NCBI RefSeq assembly: GCF_900188005.1 | Contig: NZ_FZNR01000002.1 | Span: 620,001-684,000, forward strand | DNA from: Actinoplanes regularis | GTDB taxonomy: Bacteria; Actinomycetota; Actinomycetes; Mycobacteriales; Micromonosporaceae | Length of the DNA: 64,000 bases | Direction of reading: 5' to 3' | Part shown: piece after piece, positions 8,976 through 17,559 of the stretch | Position numbering within the stretch: position 1 is the first letter of the stretch | Layout: every line of letters begins with the position of its first letter | Notes under the pieces: model-generated | The model's input: the letters and a program-made list of their open reading frames with translations, nothing else | The model's database searches: none | What the model was told of the DNA's origin: nothing | Program-made: the position numbers and the translations under genes

Positions 8976-9718
8976 GGCCGGCGGGCGAAGAGATGCAGTT
9001 GGGAGGCGATGTCCCGGAACGGCGGCTGGGCACTCAGCGCCAGCTCCAGGTCCAGCACCGCCTGCGGGTCCTCCTCGATCACGGTGGCCGGCAGCAGGTC
9101 GGCGACCACCCGTACGCCATGGGTCTCCTCGACCTGGAGCCCGGCCGCGCTGAGCAGCGCCTCGGCCGTCACCGCGTCGTACCGCCGGCGCAGCGTGTCG
9201 CGCGGCCCCGACCGGCCCTCCGGGTCGTTGACCAGCGCGGACGCCGCCCGCAGGTGGCCGTTGACGGCCCGGCCCAGGATCGCGGCCGAGCGGCCGGCGA
9301 CCAGCAGGCTGAGCGCGCCGCCGGGCCGCAGCGCGGCGGCGATCGCGGCGACCACCCGGGACGGGTCGTCCACCACCTCGAGCACGGCGTGGCACAGGAT
9401 CAGGTCGGCGCTGCCCGGCTCGACCAGCCCGGCGAGCGCGTCGCCGTCGCCCTGGACGGCGCGCACCCGGTCGGCGACGCCCGCGTCGGCGGCGCGGCGG
9501 GTCAGCGCGGCGAGTGCGTCCGGGCTGGCGTCGATCACGGTGACGGTGTGCCCGGCCTCGGCGAGGGGGACGGCGAATCCGCCGGTGCCGCCGCCGACGT
9601 CGAGGACGGTCAGCTCACGGCCGGCGTGCCGGTCCAACTCCCGGCGCAGGACAGCCCAGACCGCCGCGTTGCGGGCGGTGACGAGCGGGCGGCCGGTACG
9701 TGCGGTTGCAGTGTCCAC
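8972..9718 (-). CDS. Class I SAM-dependent methyltransferase
   Basis: 248 residues with the Rossmann methyltransferase motif I LDVGGGTGGFAVPLAEAG, an acidic motif II (TVIDASPDAL) and the motif IV region LILCHAVLEVVDDP. It is first in a two-gene unit with the coupled phosphodiesterase gene. The acceptor substrate is unknown. The fold resembles small-molecule or tRNA methyltransferases. Confidence 0.88.
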   Translation of the reverse strand: MDTATARTGRPLVTARNAAVWAVLRRELDRHAGRELTVLDVGGGTGGFAVPLAEAGHTVTVIDASPDALAALTRRAADAGVADRVRAVQGDGDALAGLVEPGSADLILCHAVLEVVDDPSRVVAAIAAALRPGGALSLLVAGRSAAILGRAVNGHLRAASALVNDPEGRSGPRDTLRRRYDAVTAEALLSAAGLQVEETHGVRVVADLLPATVIEEDPQAVLDLELALSAQPPFRDIASQLHLFARRP

Positions 9719-9745
9719 CCGGGCAGCCTATCCGCCGGGACAAGG

Positions 9746-10147
9746 CTAGAAATCGAAGAGGACACCGGTGGCGCGGTTCATCTCGCAGTTGTTGCCGTAC
9801 TGGTGCGCCCACTTCACCGCGCGTCCCCGCCACACTCCGCTGAGCCGCGCGGTGACCGGCTGGTAGAGCAGGAAGCAGTACCGGTCGGCCGGCTTGAGCT
9901 TGGCCGGGTCGGCGCCGACCCGGGCCAGTTCGGCACAGGCCTGCGCCGGCTTGGGGTGGCGGCCGCCGTCCGGGTCGCAGGTGAGCGAGACCTCGGTCGC
10001 CGGGCCACCCTCGGCCACGTGGGCGAGGGTGAGACGGGAACCGGTGACGGGCGCCCGGGCGGTCTCGCCGCCGGCGGCAGCGGCGGATGACGCGGTGGCC
10101 AGGATAGCCGCTCCGGCGGTGAGGCTCGTGCGGACGCGGAACAACAT
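9746..10147 (-). CDS. Secreted subtilisin-inhibitor-like (SSI family) protein
   Basis: 133 residues: a signal peptide (MLFRVRTSLTAGAAILATAS, cleavage near AAA-GG), then an SSI domain. The four Cys that form the two SSI disulfides are present in the motifs LTCDPDGG, AQACAEL, YCFLLYQP and NNCEMNRATG, and the end VLFDF matches the family. By alignment to Streptomyces SSI (CPMVYDP) the reactive bond is Leu-Leu in CFLLYQP, suggesting a subtilisin- or chymotrypsin-type target. The ATG at 10147 is preferred over 10177 because it gives a proper signal peptide and has GGAG upstream. TATAAG at 10178-10185 may be its own -10. Confidence 0.85.
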   Translation of the reverse strand: MLFRVRTSLTAGAAILATASSAAAAGGETARAPVTGSRLTLAHVAEGGPATEVSLTCDPDGGRHPKPAQACAELARVGADPAKLKPADRYCFLLYQPVTARLSGVWRGRAVKWAHQYGNNCEMNRATGVLFDF

Positions 10148-10249
10148 GCTGCACTCCGATGCTTCTCGGTAGCGCACCTTATAACATCAGACCGGGAATT
10201 TCCGGCAAATCGCAGAAAAGACCCTTCCTTTCGTACGCGGAGAAGCGCG

Positions 10250-13200
10250 TCAGCGGAAGTCACGCGACGCCGGAGCGACCGGCGGGTGGAGCGTCTCCAA
10301 CCGGTCCGCCACCAGGTTCAGCACCCCCTCCGCCCGCTCCAGCCGCCCGCGCACCAGCAGCGCCGAACTGCTCCGCGCCACCCGCCGGTACCGCAGCCAC
10401 AACCCCGGCGAACAGGTCACGTTCAGCATCCCCGTCTCGTCCTCCAGGTTCACGAACGTCACCCCGCCCGCGGTCGCCGGCCGCTGCCGGTGCGTCACGA
10501 TCCCCCCGACCCGGATCCGGGTGCCCGCCTCCACCTCCGGCAGGTCGGCGATCCGCAACGCCCCGGCCTGATCCAGCCCGGCTCTGAGGAACCGGACCGG
10601 ATGCGTCTCCGGCGACAACCCGGTCGCCCAGACATCCGCGACCAGCACGTCCATCTCGCTCATCCCGGGCAGCATCGGTGCCTCGGTGCCGGTGACCGTC
10701 CCGGGAAGACGGTCCGGTTTGTCCTGGGCGGCCGCTCCGGCGGCCCAGAGCGCCTCACGACGCGAGAGGCCGAAACCCGCGAAGGCGTCGGCGGTGGCCA
10801 GCGCCTCCAGGTGAGCGGCCGAGCATCCGGTCCGGCGGGCAAGATCGGTCATCGATCGGTACGGCCCATGGTCGCGGCGCTCGTTCTCGATCCGCTCGGC
10901 GAGCTCCGCCCCGATCGTACGGACGGCACCGAGGCCCTGCCGGACCACCGGCCCACCGAGGCCCCACGCCTGCGGTGGCTCCCCGGCCTCCGCCTTGCGC
11001 CGGCTCGCCGGCGTGGTCTCCAGCGTCGCCAGCGCGGCACTGCGGTTGATGTCGGGGCGGCGCACCTCGACACCGTGCCGGCGCGCGTCGTCGACCAGCG
11101 TCTGCGGCGAGTAGAACCCCATCGGCTGCGCGTTCAGCAGCGCCGCGCAGAACGCCGCCGGGTGGTACCGCTTCAGCCAGGCGCTCGCGTAGACCAGGTA
11201 GGCGAAGCTCATCGCGTGGCTCTCCGGGAAGCCGTAACTGGCGAACGCGGAGAGTTTGCGGAACAGGTCGTCGGCCAGCTCACCGGTGATCCCGTTGCCG
11301 GCCATCCCCTCGTACAGCCGGATCCTGATCCTCTCCATCTTCTCGACGGACCGTTTCGAGCCCATCGCGCGCCGCAACTGATCGGCCTCGGACGGATCAA
11401 AACCGGCCACGTCGATCGCCAGCTGCATCAACTGCTCCTGGAAGAGCGGCACGCCGAGCGTCTTGGCCAGCGCGTTGCTCATCAGTTCGTGCGGCACGTC
11501 GGGCGGCTCCAGGCCGTTCTTCCGCCGGATGTACGGATGAACCGACCCGCCCTGGATCGGCCCCGGCCGGATCAGCGCCACCTCGATCACCAGGTCGTAG
11601 AACTCCCGGGGCTTGAGCCGGGGCAGCGTCGCCATCTGGGCGCGGCTCTCCACCTGGAACACCCCGACCGAGTCGGCCCGGCAGAGCATCTCGTAGACCT
11701 CGGAGTCGTCGAGCCGCATCGTGCCGATGTCCAACTCGTCCTCGATCATGTCGTACGCGTAGTGCAGCGCGGAGAGCATGCCGAGCCCGAGCAGGTCGAA
11801 CTTGACCAGATCCACGGCGGCGCAGTCGTCCTTGTCCCACTGCAGCACGCTGCGGCCCGGCATCCGGCCCCACTCCACCGGGCAGACCTCGATGATCGGC
11901 CGGTCGCAGATCACCATGCCGCCGGAGTGGATGCCCAGGTGACGGGGGAAGTCCTGGACCGCGTTGGCGAACTCCACCACCTGCTCCGGCAGGTCACCGT
12001 CCGCGGTCGCGACGTCGCCCCAGCGGTCGATCTGCTTGCTCCAGGCATCCTGCTGACCGGCCGAGAAACCGAACGCCCGGGCCATGTCCCGGACCGCCGA
12101 CCGGGGACGGTAGGAGATCACGTTGGCGACCTGGGCGGTGTGCTCCCGGCCGTACTTCCGGTAGACGTGCTGGATCACCTCCTCGCGCCGGTCCGACTCG
12201 ATGTCCACATCGATATCCGGCGGGCCGTCCCGCTCCGGGGCGAGGAACCGCTCGAAGAGCAGGTTGTAGTGGACCGCGTCGACGTTGGTGATCCACAGGG
12301 CGTAGCAGACCGCCGAGTTCGCCGCCGATCCCCGGCCCTGGCAGTAGATCCGCTGTTGCCGGCAGAACCGCACGATGTCGTAGACGACCAGGAAATAGCC
12401 GGGGAAGCCGAGCTCCTCGATCATCCGGAGCTCGTACTCCAGCTGTTGATAGGCCTTCGGGTTGTCCTCGCCGTAGCGCTCCCGGGCGCCGTCCATCGTC
12501 AGTTTCCGCAGCCAACTCATCTCGGTGTGACCGGGTGGGACCTCGTAGTCCGGCAGGCGCGGGGCGACCAGGTTCAGGTCGAAGGCGAGGCCGTGGCCGT
12601 ACATGGCGGCGTTCTCCACCGCGCCCGGATAACCCGCGAACCGGCGCGCCATCTCGGCACCGCCGCGCAGGTGGGCGGTACCGGCGGCGGGCAGCCAGCC
12701 GTCCATCTCGTCCAGGCTGCGACGCGCCCGGACCGCGGCTAGCGCGGTGGCCAGACGCCGGCGGGACGGGGTGGCGTAGTGCACGTTGCCGGTCGCCACC
12801 ACCTCCAGCCGGCGGCTGCGGGCCAGCTCGAAGAGGGCGTCGTTGCGATCGCCGTCGTAGGGATCGCCATGGTCGGTCAGCTCGACCGCCACGTTCGGGG
12901 TACCGAACAGGTCCATCAAGCGGTCCAGCTCCCTGGCGGCGGCGTCCATCCCCTCGGTGGCCAGGGCCAGCGGGACCGGGCCCTTGCGGCAGCCGGTCAG
13001 CACCAGAACATGGTCCCTCAGGGTTTCGGCGATCAGTTCCAGACTCTCGTACTCCGGCTTGCCCTTCTCACCACCCCGCAGCTGGGCCTCGGAGATCACC
13101 CGGGCCAGCCGGGCGTAACCCTCGTGCCCGTGGGCCAGCGCCAGCAGATGGGTGCCCTCCGGGTCGGGCTCGCCGTTCTGCGGGCGGGTCAGGCCCAGCG

Positions 13201-13636
13201 ACAGCTCGGCGCCGAAGATCGTCCGCAGGTTCAGCTCGCGGGCCGCCTGGGAGAAGCGGACCACGCCGTAGAAGCCGTCATGATCGGTGACGGCCAGGCC
13301 GGTCAGCCCGAGCCGGGCCGCCTCCTCGGCCAGTTCCTCGGGGTGGCTGGCGCCGTCCAGGAAGCTGAAGTTGGTGTGGCAGTGCAGCTCGGCGTAGTCC
13401 ACGGCGGCCTCGGCGCGGACCAGGCCGGGAGCGGGGCGGTAGGGCTCGCGCTTGCGACTGAAGGCCGGGGAGTCGCCGCCGTCCGCCTCCGCCGCGATCG
13501 GATCGATCACCTGCTTCGAGCCGGGATCGGACCAGAGGCCCTTCCGGTCCGGCTTCCCGGTCGGCTTCTCCGCCGGCTTTCCGGACAGCGTCCGCTCCAA
13601 TTCGGCCCAGGGCACCCCGGGATTGTGGAAACTCAT
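10250..13636 (-). CDS. dnaE2: Error-prone DNA polymerase III alpha subunit DnaE2
   Basis: An 1128-residue C-family polymerase and the catalytic subunit of the SOS mutasome. A PHP domain begins at about residue 80 (YAELHCHTNFSFLDGASH). The polymerase carboxylates lie in GPPDIDVDIESDRR (about 470-480), and a C-terminal OB-fold includes RVGGIVTHRQRPATAGGVTF. Length and the absence of a clamp-binding tail fit DnaE2 rather than replicative DnaE1. The start has GGAAGG upstream. It follows imuB after a 90-nt gap on the same strand, the last gene of the LexA-controlled operon. Confidence 0.95.
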   Translation of the reverse strand: MSFHNPGVPWAELERTLSGKPAEKPTGKPDRKGLWSDPGSKQVIDPIAAEADGGDSPAFSRKREPYRPAPGLVRAEAAVDYAELHCHTNFSFLDGASHPEELAEEAARLGLTGLAVTDHDGFYGVVRFSQAARELNLRTIFGAELSLGLTRPQNGEPDPEGTHLLALAHGHEGYARLARVISEAQLRGGEKGKPEYESLELIAETLRDHVLVLTGCRKGPVPLALATEGMDAAARELDRLMDLFGTPNVAVELTDHGDPYDGDRNDALFELARSRRLEVVATGNVHYATPSRRRLATALAAVRARRSLDEMDGWLPAAGTAHLRGGAEMARRFAGYPGAVENAAMYGHGLAFDLNLVAPRLPDYEVPPGHTEMSWLRKLTMDGARERYGEDNPKAYQQLEYELRMIEELGFPGYFLVVYDIVRFCRQQRIYCQGRGSAANSAVCYALWITNVDAVHYNLLFERFLAPERDGPPDIDVDIESDRREEVIQHVYRKYGREHTAQVANVISYRPRSAVRDMARAFGFSAGQQDAWSKQIDRWGDVATADGDLPEQVVEFANAVQDFPRHLGIHSGGMVICDRPIIEVCPVEWGRMPGRSVLQWDKDDCAAVDLVKFDLLGLGMLSALHYAYDMIEDELDIGTMRLDDSEVYEMLCRADSVGVFQVESRAQMATLPRLKPREFYDLVIEVALIRPGPIQGGSVHPYIRRKNGLEPPDVPHELMSNALAKTLGVPLFQEQLMQLAIDVAGFDPSEADQLRRAMGSKRSVEKMERIRIRLYEGMAGNGITGELADDLFRKLSAFASYGFPESHAMSFAYLVYASAWLKRYHPAAFCAALLNAQPMGFYSPQTLVDDARRHGVEVRRPDINRSAALATLETTPASRRKAEAGEPPQAWGLGGPVVRQGLGAVRTIGAELAERIENERRDHGPYRSMTDLARRTGCSAAHLEALATADAFAGFGLSRREALWAAGAAAQDKPDRLPGTVTGTEAPMLPGMSEMDVLVADVWATGLSPETHPVRFLRAGLDQAGALRIADLPEVEAGTRIRVGGIVTHRQRPATAGGVTFVNLEDETGMLNVTCSPGLWLRYRRVARSSSALLVRGRLERAEGVLNLVADRLETLHPPVAPASRDFR

Positions 13637-13726
13637 CGCGCCTTCCGGTCCGTCGCAGATCTCTTGGCAGCCCAGCCGGCCGATCGGGCAACCCTGGATC
13701 CTCTGACAGTCCGCCGGGCTGATCCG

Positions 13727-15658
13727 TCAGTCATAGATCGCCTCCACCGTCCATTGACCGGCGGCAAGCGAGAGCAGCACCGCCCGGCCGTCGGCCAGGG
13801 ACATCTGGAACCGGGCTCGGCGCCGGGCCTCCTCCGGCACCCACCAGCGCTCGTCGATCGGCCACGGGCCGGTCCAGCCGGTGATCGGCAGCGGTGCCGA
13901 ACGGTCGACGGTCAGGACGGTGGGGGTGCCGGTGAGCTCGAGGCGCGCGGACACCCCGACCGGGAGGCCGGTCTCGTCGTGGACGACCGCCGGGATCGGC
14001 TGCGGCAACACCATCGCGGGAGACGGCCGCGGGAGACGACCGGGCCACGGCGGCAGCAACGGCGGACGGGCCTTACGGCCCCGGACGACGACGGTCGCGG
14101 TGGGCCGCGCCGGCTCCAGGCTTTCCGGCCGTACGTCCGAAGCAGCGACCGCGCCGTCGTCAGCGGCCGCCTCCGATTGCGCGGCAGGCGCCTCCGACTG
14201 CATGCCAGGCGCTTCCTGCGGTCCGGTGATCAGGCGCAGGTGGGAGACCGAGGCAAGCCGTTCCCCCGGGCTCTCCCGCGGCGCCGCGCTGTCCCCCGTG
14301 GACGGCCTGGTTCGAACCGGGCCGGCGGGGACGGCCGGGACCGGGAACCGCCGCGAGCCGGGCAGGTCCGGAGCGATGGCCCGGTCCAGCACCGGAACGG
14401 TGACCAGGCCCGGGATCGGATCGTCGTGCGGCGCGGCCGGACGGCTCGGTGACCGTTCGTCGCCCCACGGCACCAGGCGGATCTGGTCGTCTCCGGAACG
14501 GCCGCCCCCGGCCACCGGCGTCACCACCGCTTCCGGCCCGAGCAGGCCCTGCACCCGGCTGAACGCCCGGTGCGCCCGCTCCCGCTCGGCGCCGGCGTCA
14601 CCCCACAGGCCGGGTTGCAGGCCCGCGTGCGCCAGGATCCCGTCCGGGATCAGGCTCAACCGGACCAGACCGGCGGTCGGCCGGGCCGGCCCGTTCCGGC
14701 GCGCGCCGGTCAGCCAGCCGTCCAACTGCCAGCGCACCCGTTCGGCGATGGCGGCCGCGGTGAGCAGGCCGTCATGCCGCCACACCCGGTGCAGCTCCTG
14801 GCCGTCCGCGGTGACCGCCTCCACCCCGAGCCGGGTGCAGGCCAGCCCGTACCCGGCCAGCCGCTCATGCAGGCGCTCGGCCAGCACCCGGCCGGCGAAG
14901 GCGGCGGTGTCCACCCGGTCCAGCGGCTCGTCGTAGGTCTCCGAGACGGCCAGATCCGGCGGCGGCCGCCGGACCGCGAGCGGCCGATGGTCGGCGCCCC
15001 GGGCCAGCTGATGCGCCAGCGCCCCGTCGAAACCGAACCGGGTCAGCACGTCCCCGGCCGGCAGCGCGGCGAACTCGCCCAGCGTCTTCGCTCCGAGCCG
15101 GCGCAGCAGGTCGGTGAGCTCGGGCCGCTCCAGCGCCTCGACCGGCATGTCCGCCAGGAACCCGGCGGTTCCGCCCGGCTCGATGATCCGCCCGCTACGG
15201 GCCGCGATCCCGGCCGCGAACACCCCGTCCGCGATCCCCACCTGACTCTCCACCGCGCAGGCCTGCGCGATGTGCTCGACGATCCGCTCGGCGGCGGCCT
15301 CCTCGCCCCCGTAGTACCGGGACGGCCCCCGCGCCACGAGCGCACACGCCCCCGGCCGGACCACCTCGACTCCGGCCGCGACCTCCTCGACCGCGGCCAC
15401 CACCGGCTCGAACGCCCGCGCGTCCCGCCCCGGATCGTGCTCCACCACGATCAGCCGCGAGCACCGCCCCTGCGCGTCCCGCCTCCGGAGCCCCCGGCGC
15501 ACGGTCTCCCGCCGAGCCGCCTCGGAGCAGGCCAACACCCGATTGTCAGCGAACACCGCCACCGGTTCCGCCGCCGGCACCCCCAGCACGATCTCCGCGG
15601 CGACCACCGGCCAGTCCGGACACCAGACCAGCAGTGTCCTCACCCCGTTCGCCATCAC
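13727..15658 (-). CDS. imuB: ImuB, catalytically inactive Y-family polymerase homologue
   Basis: 643 residues. The N-terminal Y-family fold is recognisable (LLVWCPDWPVVAAEIVLGVP, the PSRYYGGEEAAAERI finger, GIADGVFAAGIAA), but the carboxylates of an active DinB polymerase (DMDAFFASVE- and SIDEAYLD-type motifs) are missing. This is characteristic of ImuB, which bridges the beta clamp, ImuA' and DnaE2. The C-terminal third is Pro/Arg-rich and variable. Its ATG overlaps the imuA' stop (ATGATG), indicating coupling. Confidence 0.92.
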   Translation of the reverse strand: MMANGVRTLLVWCPDWPVVAAEIVLGVPAAEPVAVFADNRVLACSEAARRETVRRGLRRRDAQGRCSRLIVVEHDPGRDARAFEPVVAAVEEVAAGVEVVRPGACALVARGPSRYYGGEEAAAERIVEHIAQACAVESQVGIADGVFAAGIAARSGRIIEPGGTAGFLADMPVEALERPELTDLLRRLGAKTLGEFAALPAGDVLTRFGFDGALAHQLARGADHRPLAVRRPPPDLAVSETYDEPLDRVDTAAFAGRVLAERLHERLAGYGLACTRLGVEAVTADGQELHRVWRHDGLLTAAAIAERVRWQLDGWLTGARRNGPARPTAGLVRLSLIPDGILAHAGLQPGLWGDAGAERERAHRAFSRVQGLLGPEAVVTPVAGGGRSGDDQIRLVPWGDERSPSRPAAPHDDPIPGLVTVPVLDRAIAPDLPGSRRFPVPAVPAGPVRTRPSTGDSAAPRESPGERLASVSHLRLITGPQEAPGMQSEAPAAQSEAAADDGAVAASDVRPESLEPARPTATVVVRGRKARPPLLPPWPGRLPRPSPAMVLPQPIPAVVHDETGLPVGVSARLELTGTPTVLTVDRSAPLPITGWTGPWPIDERWWVPEEARRRARFQMSLADGRAVLLSLAAGQWTVEAIYD

Positions 15659-16986
15659 CCCATCACCCCGGACTCCGCCGGCACTCCACGCCGCTTCCGC
15701 GAAGCCCCGGGCGAAGCCGCTCCCCGTGGCTGCCTACCCGCCCGGCCCCGAGCCGGGCCGCCCGCCCGCGAGCGGGACGACCGCGCGTCCGCGCCGGCCC
15801 CCTCCGCCGTCCCCACGACAATCAGCCCCGCCTCGCGCTCCTCCTCCGCTTCAGCACCGCCAACGCCGTGACCGCATACGTGCGCCGGACCGCTCGACCC
15901 ATTGCGATCTTGGCGACCTACGCCCAGACAGCAGCCACAACTTGCCAAGATCACATCGCAAGCGGCGGTCTGCGCAACGGTGGTCACCGCGGTAGGCGGC
16001 GGGGCATCACCGAGGGACAGCGCCGGAACGGCGTGGAACGTCCCGCCATCCGAGGTCGACGACGTTGCGGCGGCACGGACGCCAAGGGCTTCAGAACGAG
16101 TCCGCGATGCCTCGGTGCGAACGCCAACCGCATCGGAACGGACCCGGGATGTGTCAGGACGAACGCCAGCGGCGTCGGGACGGACCCGGGATACCTCGGA
16201 ACGAGCACCAACATCGGAACGAACCCCGGATACGTCAAGACAAGCGCCAGCGGCGTCGGGGGCAGATCGGGATGTAGCGGGGGCGTCAGGATGAGTCTGG
16301 GGCGTAGCGGGGCGGGATGCCGGGGTGGCCGGGCGGGCTGTCAGGCCCGGCATCCAGAGGGTGAGCTCCTTGGGGCGGGCCGCCGCGCCCCGGCCGTTGG
16401 CGACCACGGTGACCTCGCGGCGGCGCAGGCGGCCCCAGCCGTCCCCGAGCCCCTCCCAGTGACCACCGCTGACCCGCAACGTCACGTCCGCACCGGACCA
16501 GTCACCGAACGGCACCAGCACGCTGCCGCGCTGCCGGGCCCGGGCCGCCAGCCGGCTCACGACGGACCCGGACACCGGCCCGGGAACCGCCGTGACCACC
16601 ACGTCCACACCGTCGATCAGCGCGGCCACCACGGTCGGCCAGTCCGGTCCGGGCTCGGGCACCAGCGCCAGTCGCTCCAGCGCGATGCCGGTCTCCGCCG
16701 CGGCGAGCGCACCCAACGCCGGCAGCCCGACGACCGCACACCAGGAACCGGCCCGCGACGCGGCCGCGAGCAGGGCCAGCATCAGCGACGTCCCGCCGCC
16801 GGCACGCGCGGCCCGGCCGCCGGCCACCGCCACCGTGCTACCCCGCCGCAGTCCACGCCCGGGCAGCAGACTGCCCAGTTCGGCCGCGACCGGCAGCATC
16901 CGGTGCGCGCCCGGCTCATCCGCCTCGCTCGCCGGTCGAACCAGCCCAGCAAGGGCGGCCGTCCCGCTGATCATGCGCCCTGCCAT
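15655..16986 (-). CDS. imuA': ImuA' (RecA-like mutasome accessory) with repeat-bearing C-terminal tail
   Basis: 443 residues from the ATG at 16986 (an in-frame GTG at 17031 sits almost on a GGTGGAGG run and is less likely). Residues 1-210 are the RecA/SulA-like domain: GRGLRRGSTVAVAGG stands in the P-loop position, followed by VTLRVSGGHWEGLGDGWGRL. The tail is odd. Around 16076-16235 it has 7-residue units (VRPDAAG, VRPDTSR, VRSDAVG, VRTEASR, TRSEALG), and at 15905-15954 the frame runs through a 50-bp palindromic element. Core function is to couple DnaE2 and ImuB in translesion synthesis; the tail may be dispensable. Confidence 0.85.
   Translation of the reverse strand: MAGRMISGTAALAGLVRPASEADEPGAHRMLPVAAELGSLLPGRGLRRGSTVAVAGGRAARAGGGTSLMLALLAAASRAGSWCAVVGLPALGALAAAETGIALERLALVPEPGPDWPTVVAALIDGVDVVVTAVPGPVSGSVVSRLAARARQRGSVLVPFGDWSGADVTLRVSGGHWEGLGDGWGRLRRREVTVVANGRGAAARPKELTLWMPGLTARPATPASRPATPQTHPDAPATSRSAPDAAGACLDVSGVRSDVGARSEVSRVRPDAAGVRPDTSRVRSDAVGVRTEASRTRSEALGVRAAATSSTSDGGTFHAVPALSLGDAPPPTAVTTVAQTAACDVILASCGCCLGVGRQDRNGSSGPAHVCGHGVGGAEAEEEREAGLIVVGTAEGAGADARSSRSRAGGPARGRAGRQPRGAASPGASRKRRGVPAESGVMG
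15905..15954. repeat. 50-bp palindromic element, copy A (inside imuA')
   Basis: The ends pair as GATCTTGGC and GCCAAGATC, and the middle carries GCAGCCACAACTTGCCAAGA. Copy B at 21230-21279 has the same length and shares roughly 43 of 50 bases. Copy A is translated as part of the imuA' tail. Confidence 0.8.
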
Positions 16987-17031
16987 CGTGCCCCGCTCTG
17001 TTCCCCGTGTGTTCCTCAACCGCGGCGACAC

Positions 17032-17559
17032 CCCTCCACCCGAGCCGCACTCCCTATCCGCCTAAGCCGCGCACCCTCCCGAACCGCACGCCTCTCCCCA
17101 GCGGACCGCACACCCCTCCACCCGAACCGCACGCCCCGCGCACTCCGCCGCCCGAGGCACACGCCCCGCGCACTCCGCCGCCCGAGGCACACGCCCCGCG
17201 CGCCTCTCCCCAGCGGGCCGCACACCCCACCACCCGAACCGCACATCCCTTCCCGCCTGGCCACACGTCCTCCCGATCGGGTCGCGCGCACCCCTCCGGC
17301 GCGCGACCCGGGGACCCGCACTCGGAGCGGGCTCAGAATTTCGGTCCGGAGGATCTGGAGGAGAAGTGCGGCTCGGCGGCACCGGGTCTGGTGAGGCGGT
17401 GACCGATGGTGCCCGGCTTGGTGTGCCTGGCCGGGCGGTACCTGACCGGGCACCATCGGAGATCAGCGGAGCCGGCGATGCCAGGGGTTGCCACACGCAA
17501 CCCGGGCACCTCACCGGTCCGCGATGTCGGCATGGCGGGATCTCGGCCGATGAGATCGG
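17032..17559. other. GC-rich repeat-bearing gap between imuA' and the HEPN gene
   Basis: No gene is supported. ACGCCCCGCGCACTCCGCCG recurs at 17131 and 17161, and partly at 17191, giving a 30-bp period. A longer block near 17095 (CTCCCCAGCGGACCGCACAC) recurs near 17206. The interval is transcribed as part of the operon if one transcript spans HEPN to dnaE2. Confidence 0.6.

Noticed and set aside
10286..12742. An 818-codon frame opposite dnaE2
   Set aside because: Antisense shadow of dnaE2, with His/Arg/Pro-rich composition and no motif.
17333..17533. A 66-codon minus-strand frame in the gap before imuA'
   Set aside because: No ribosome site or motif; composition matches the surrounding non-coding GC-rich repeats.
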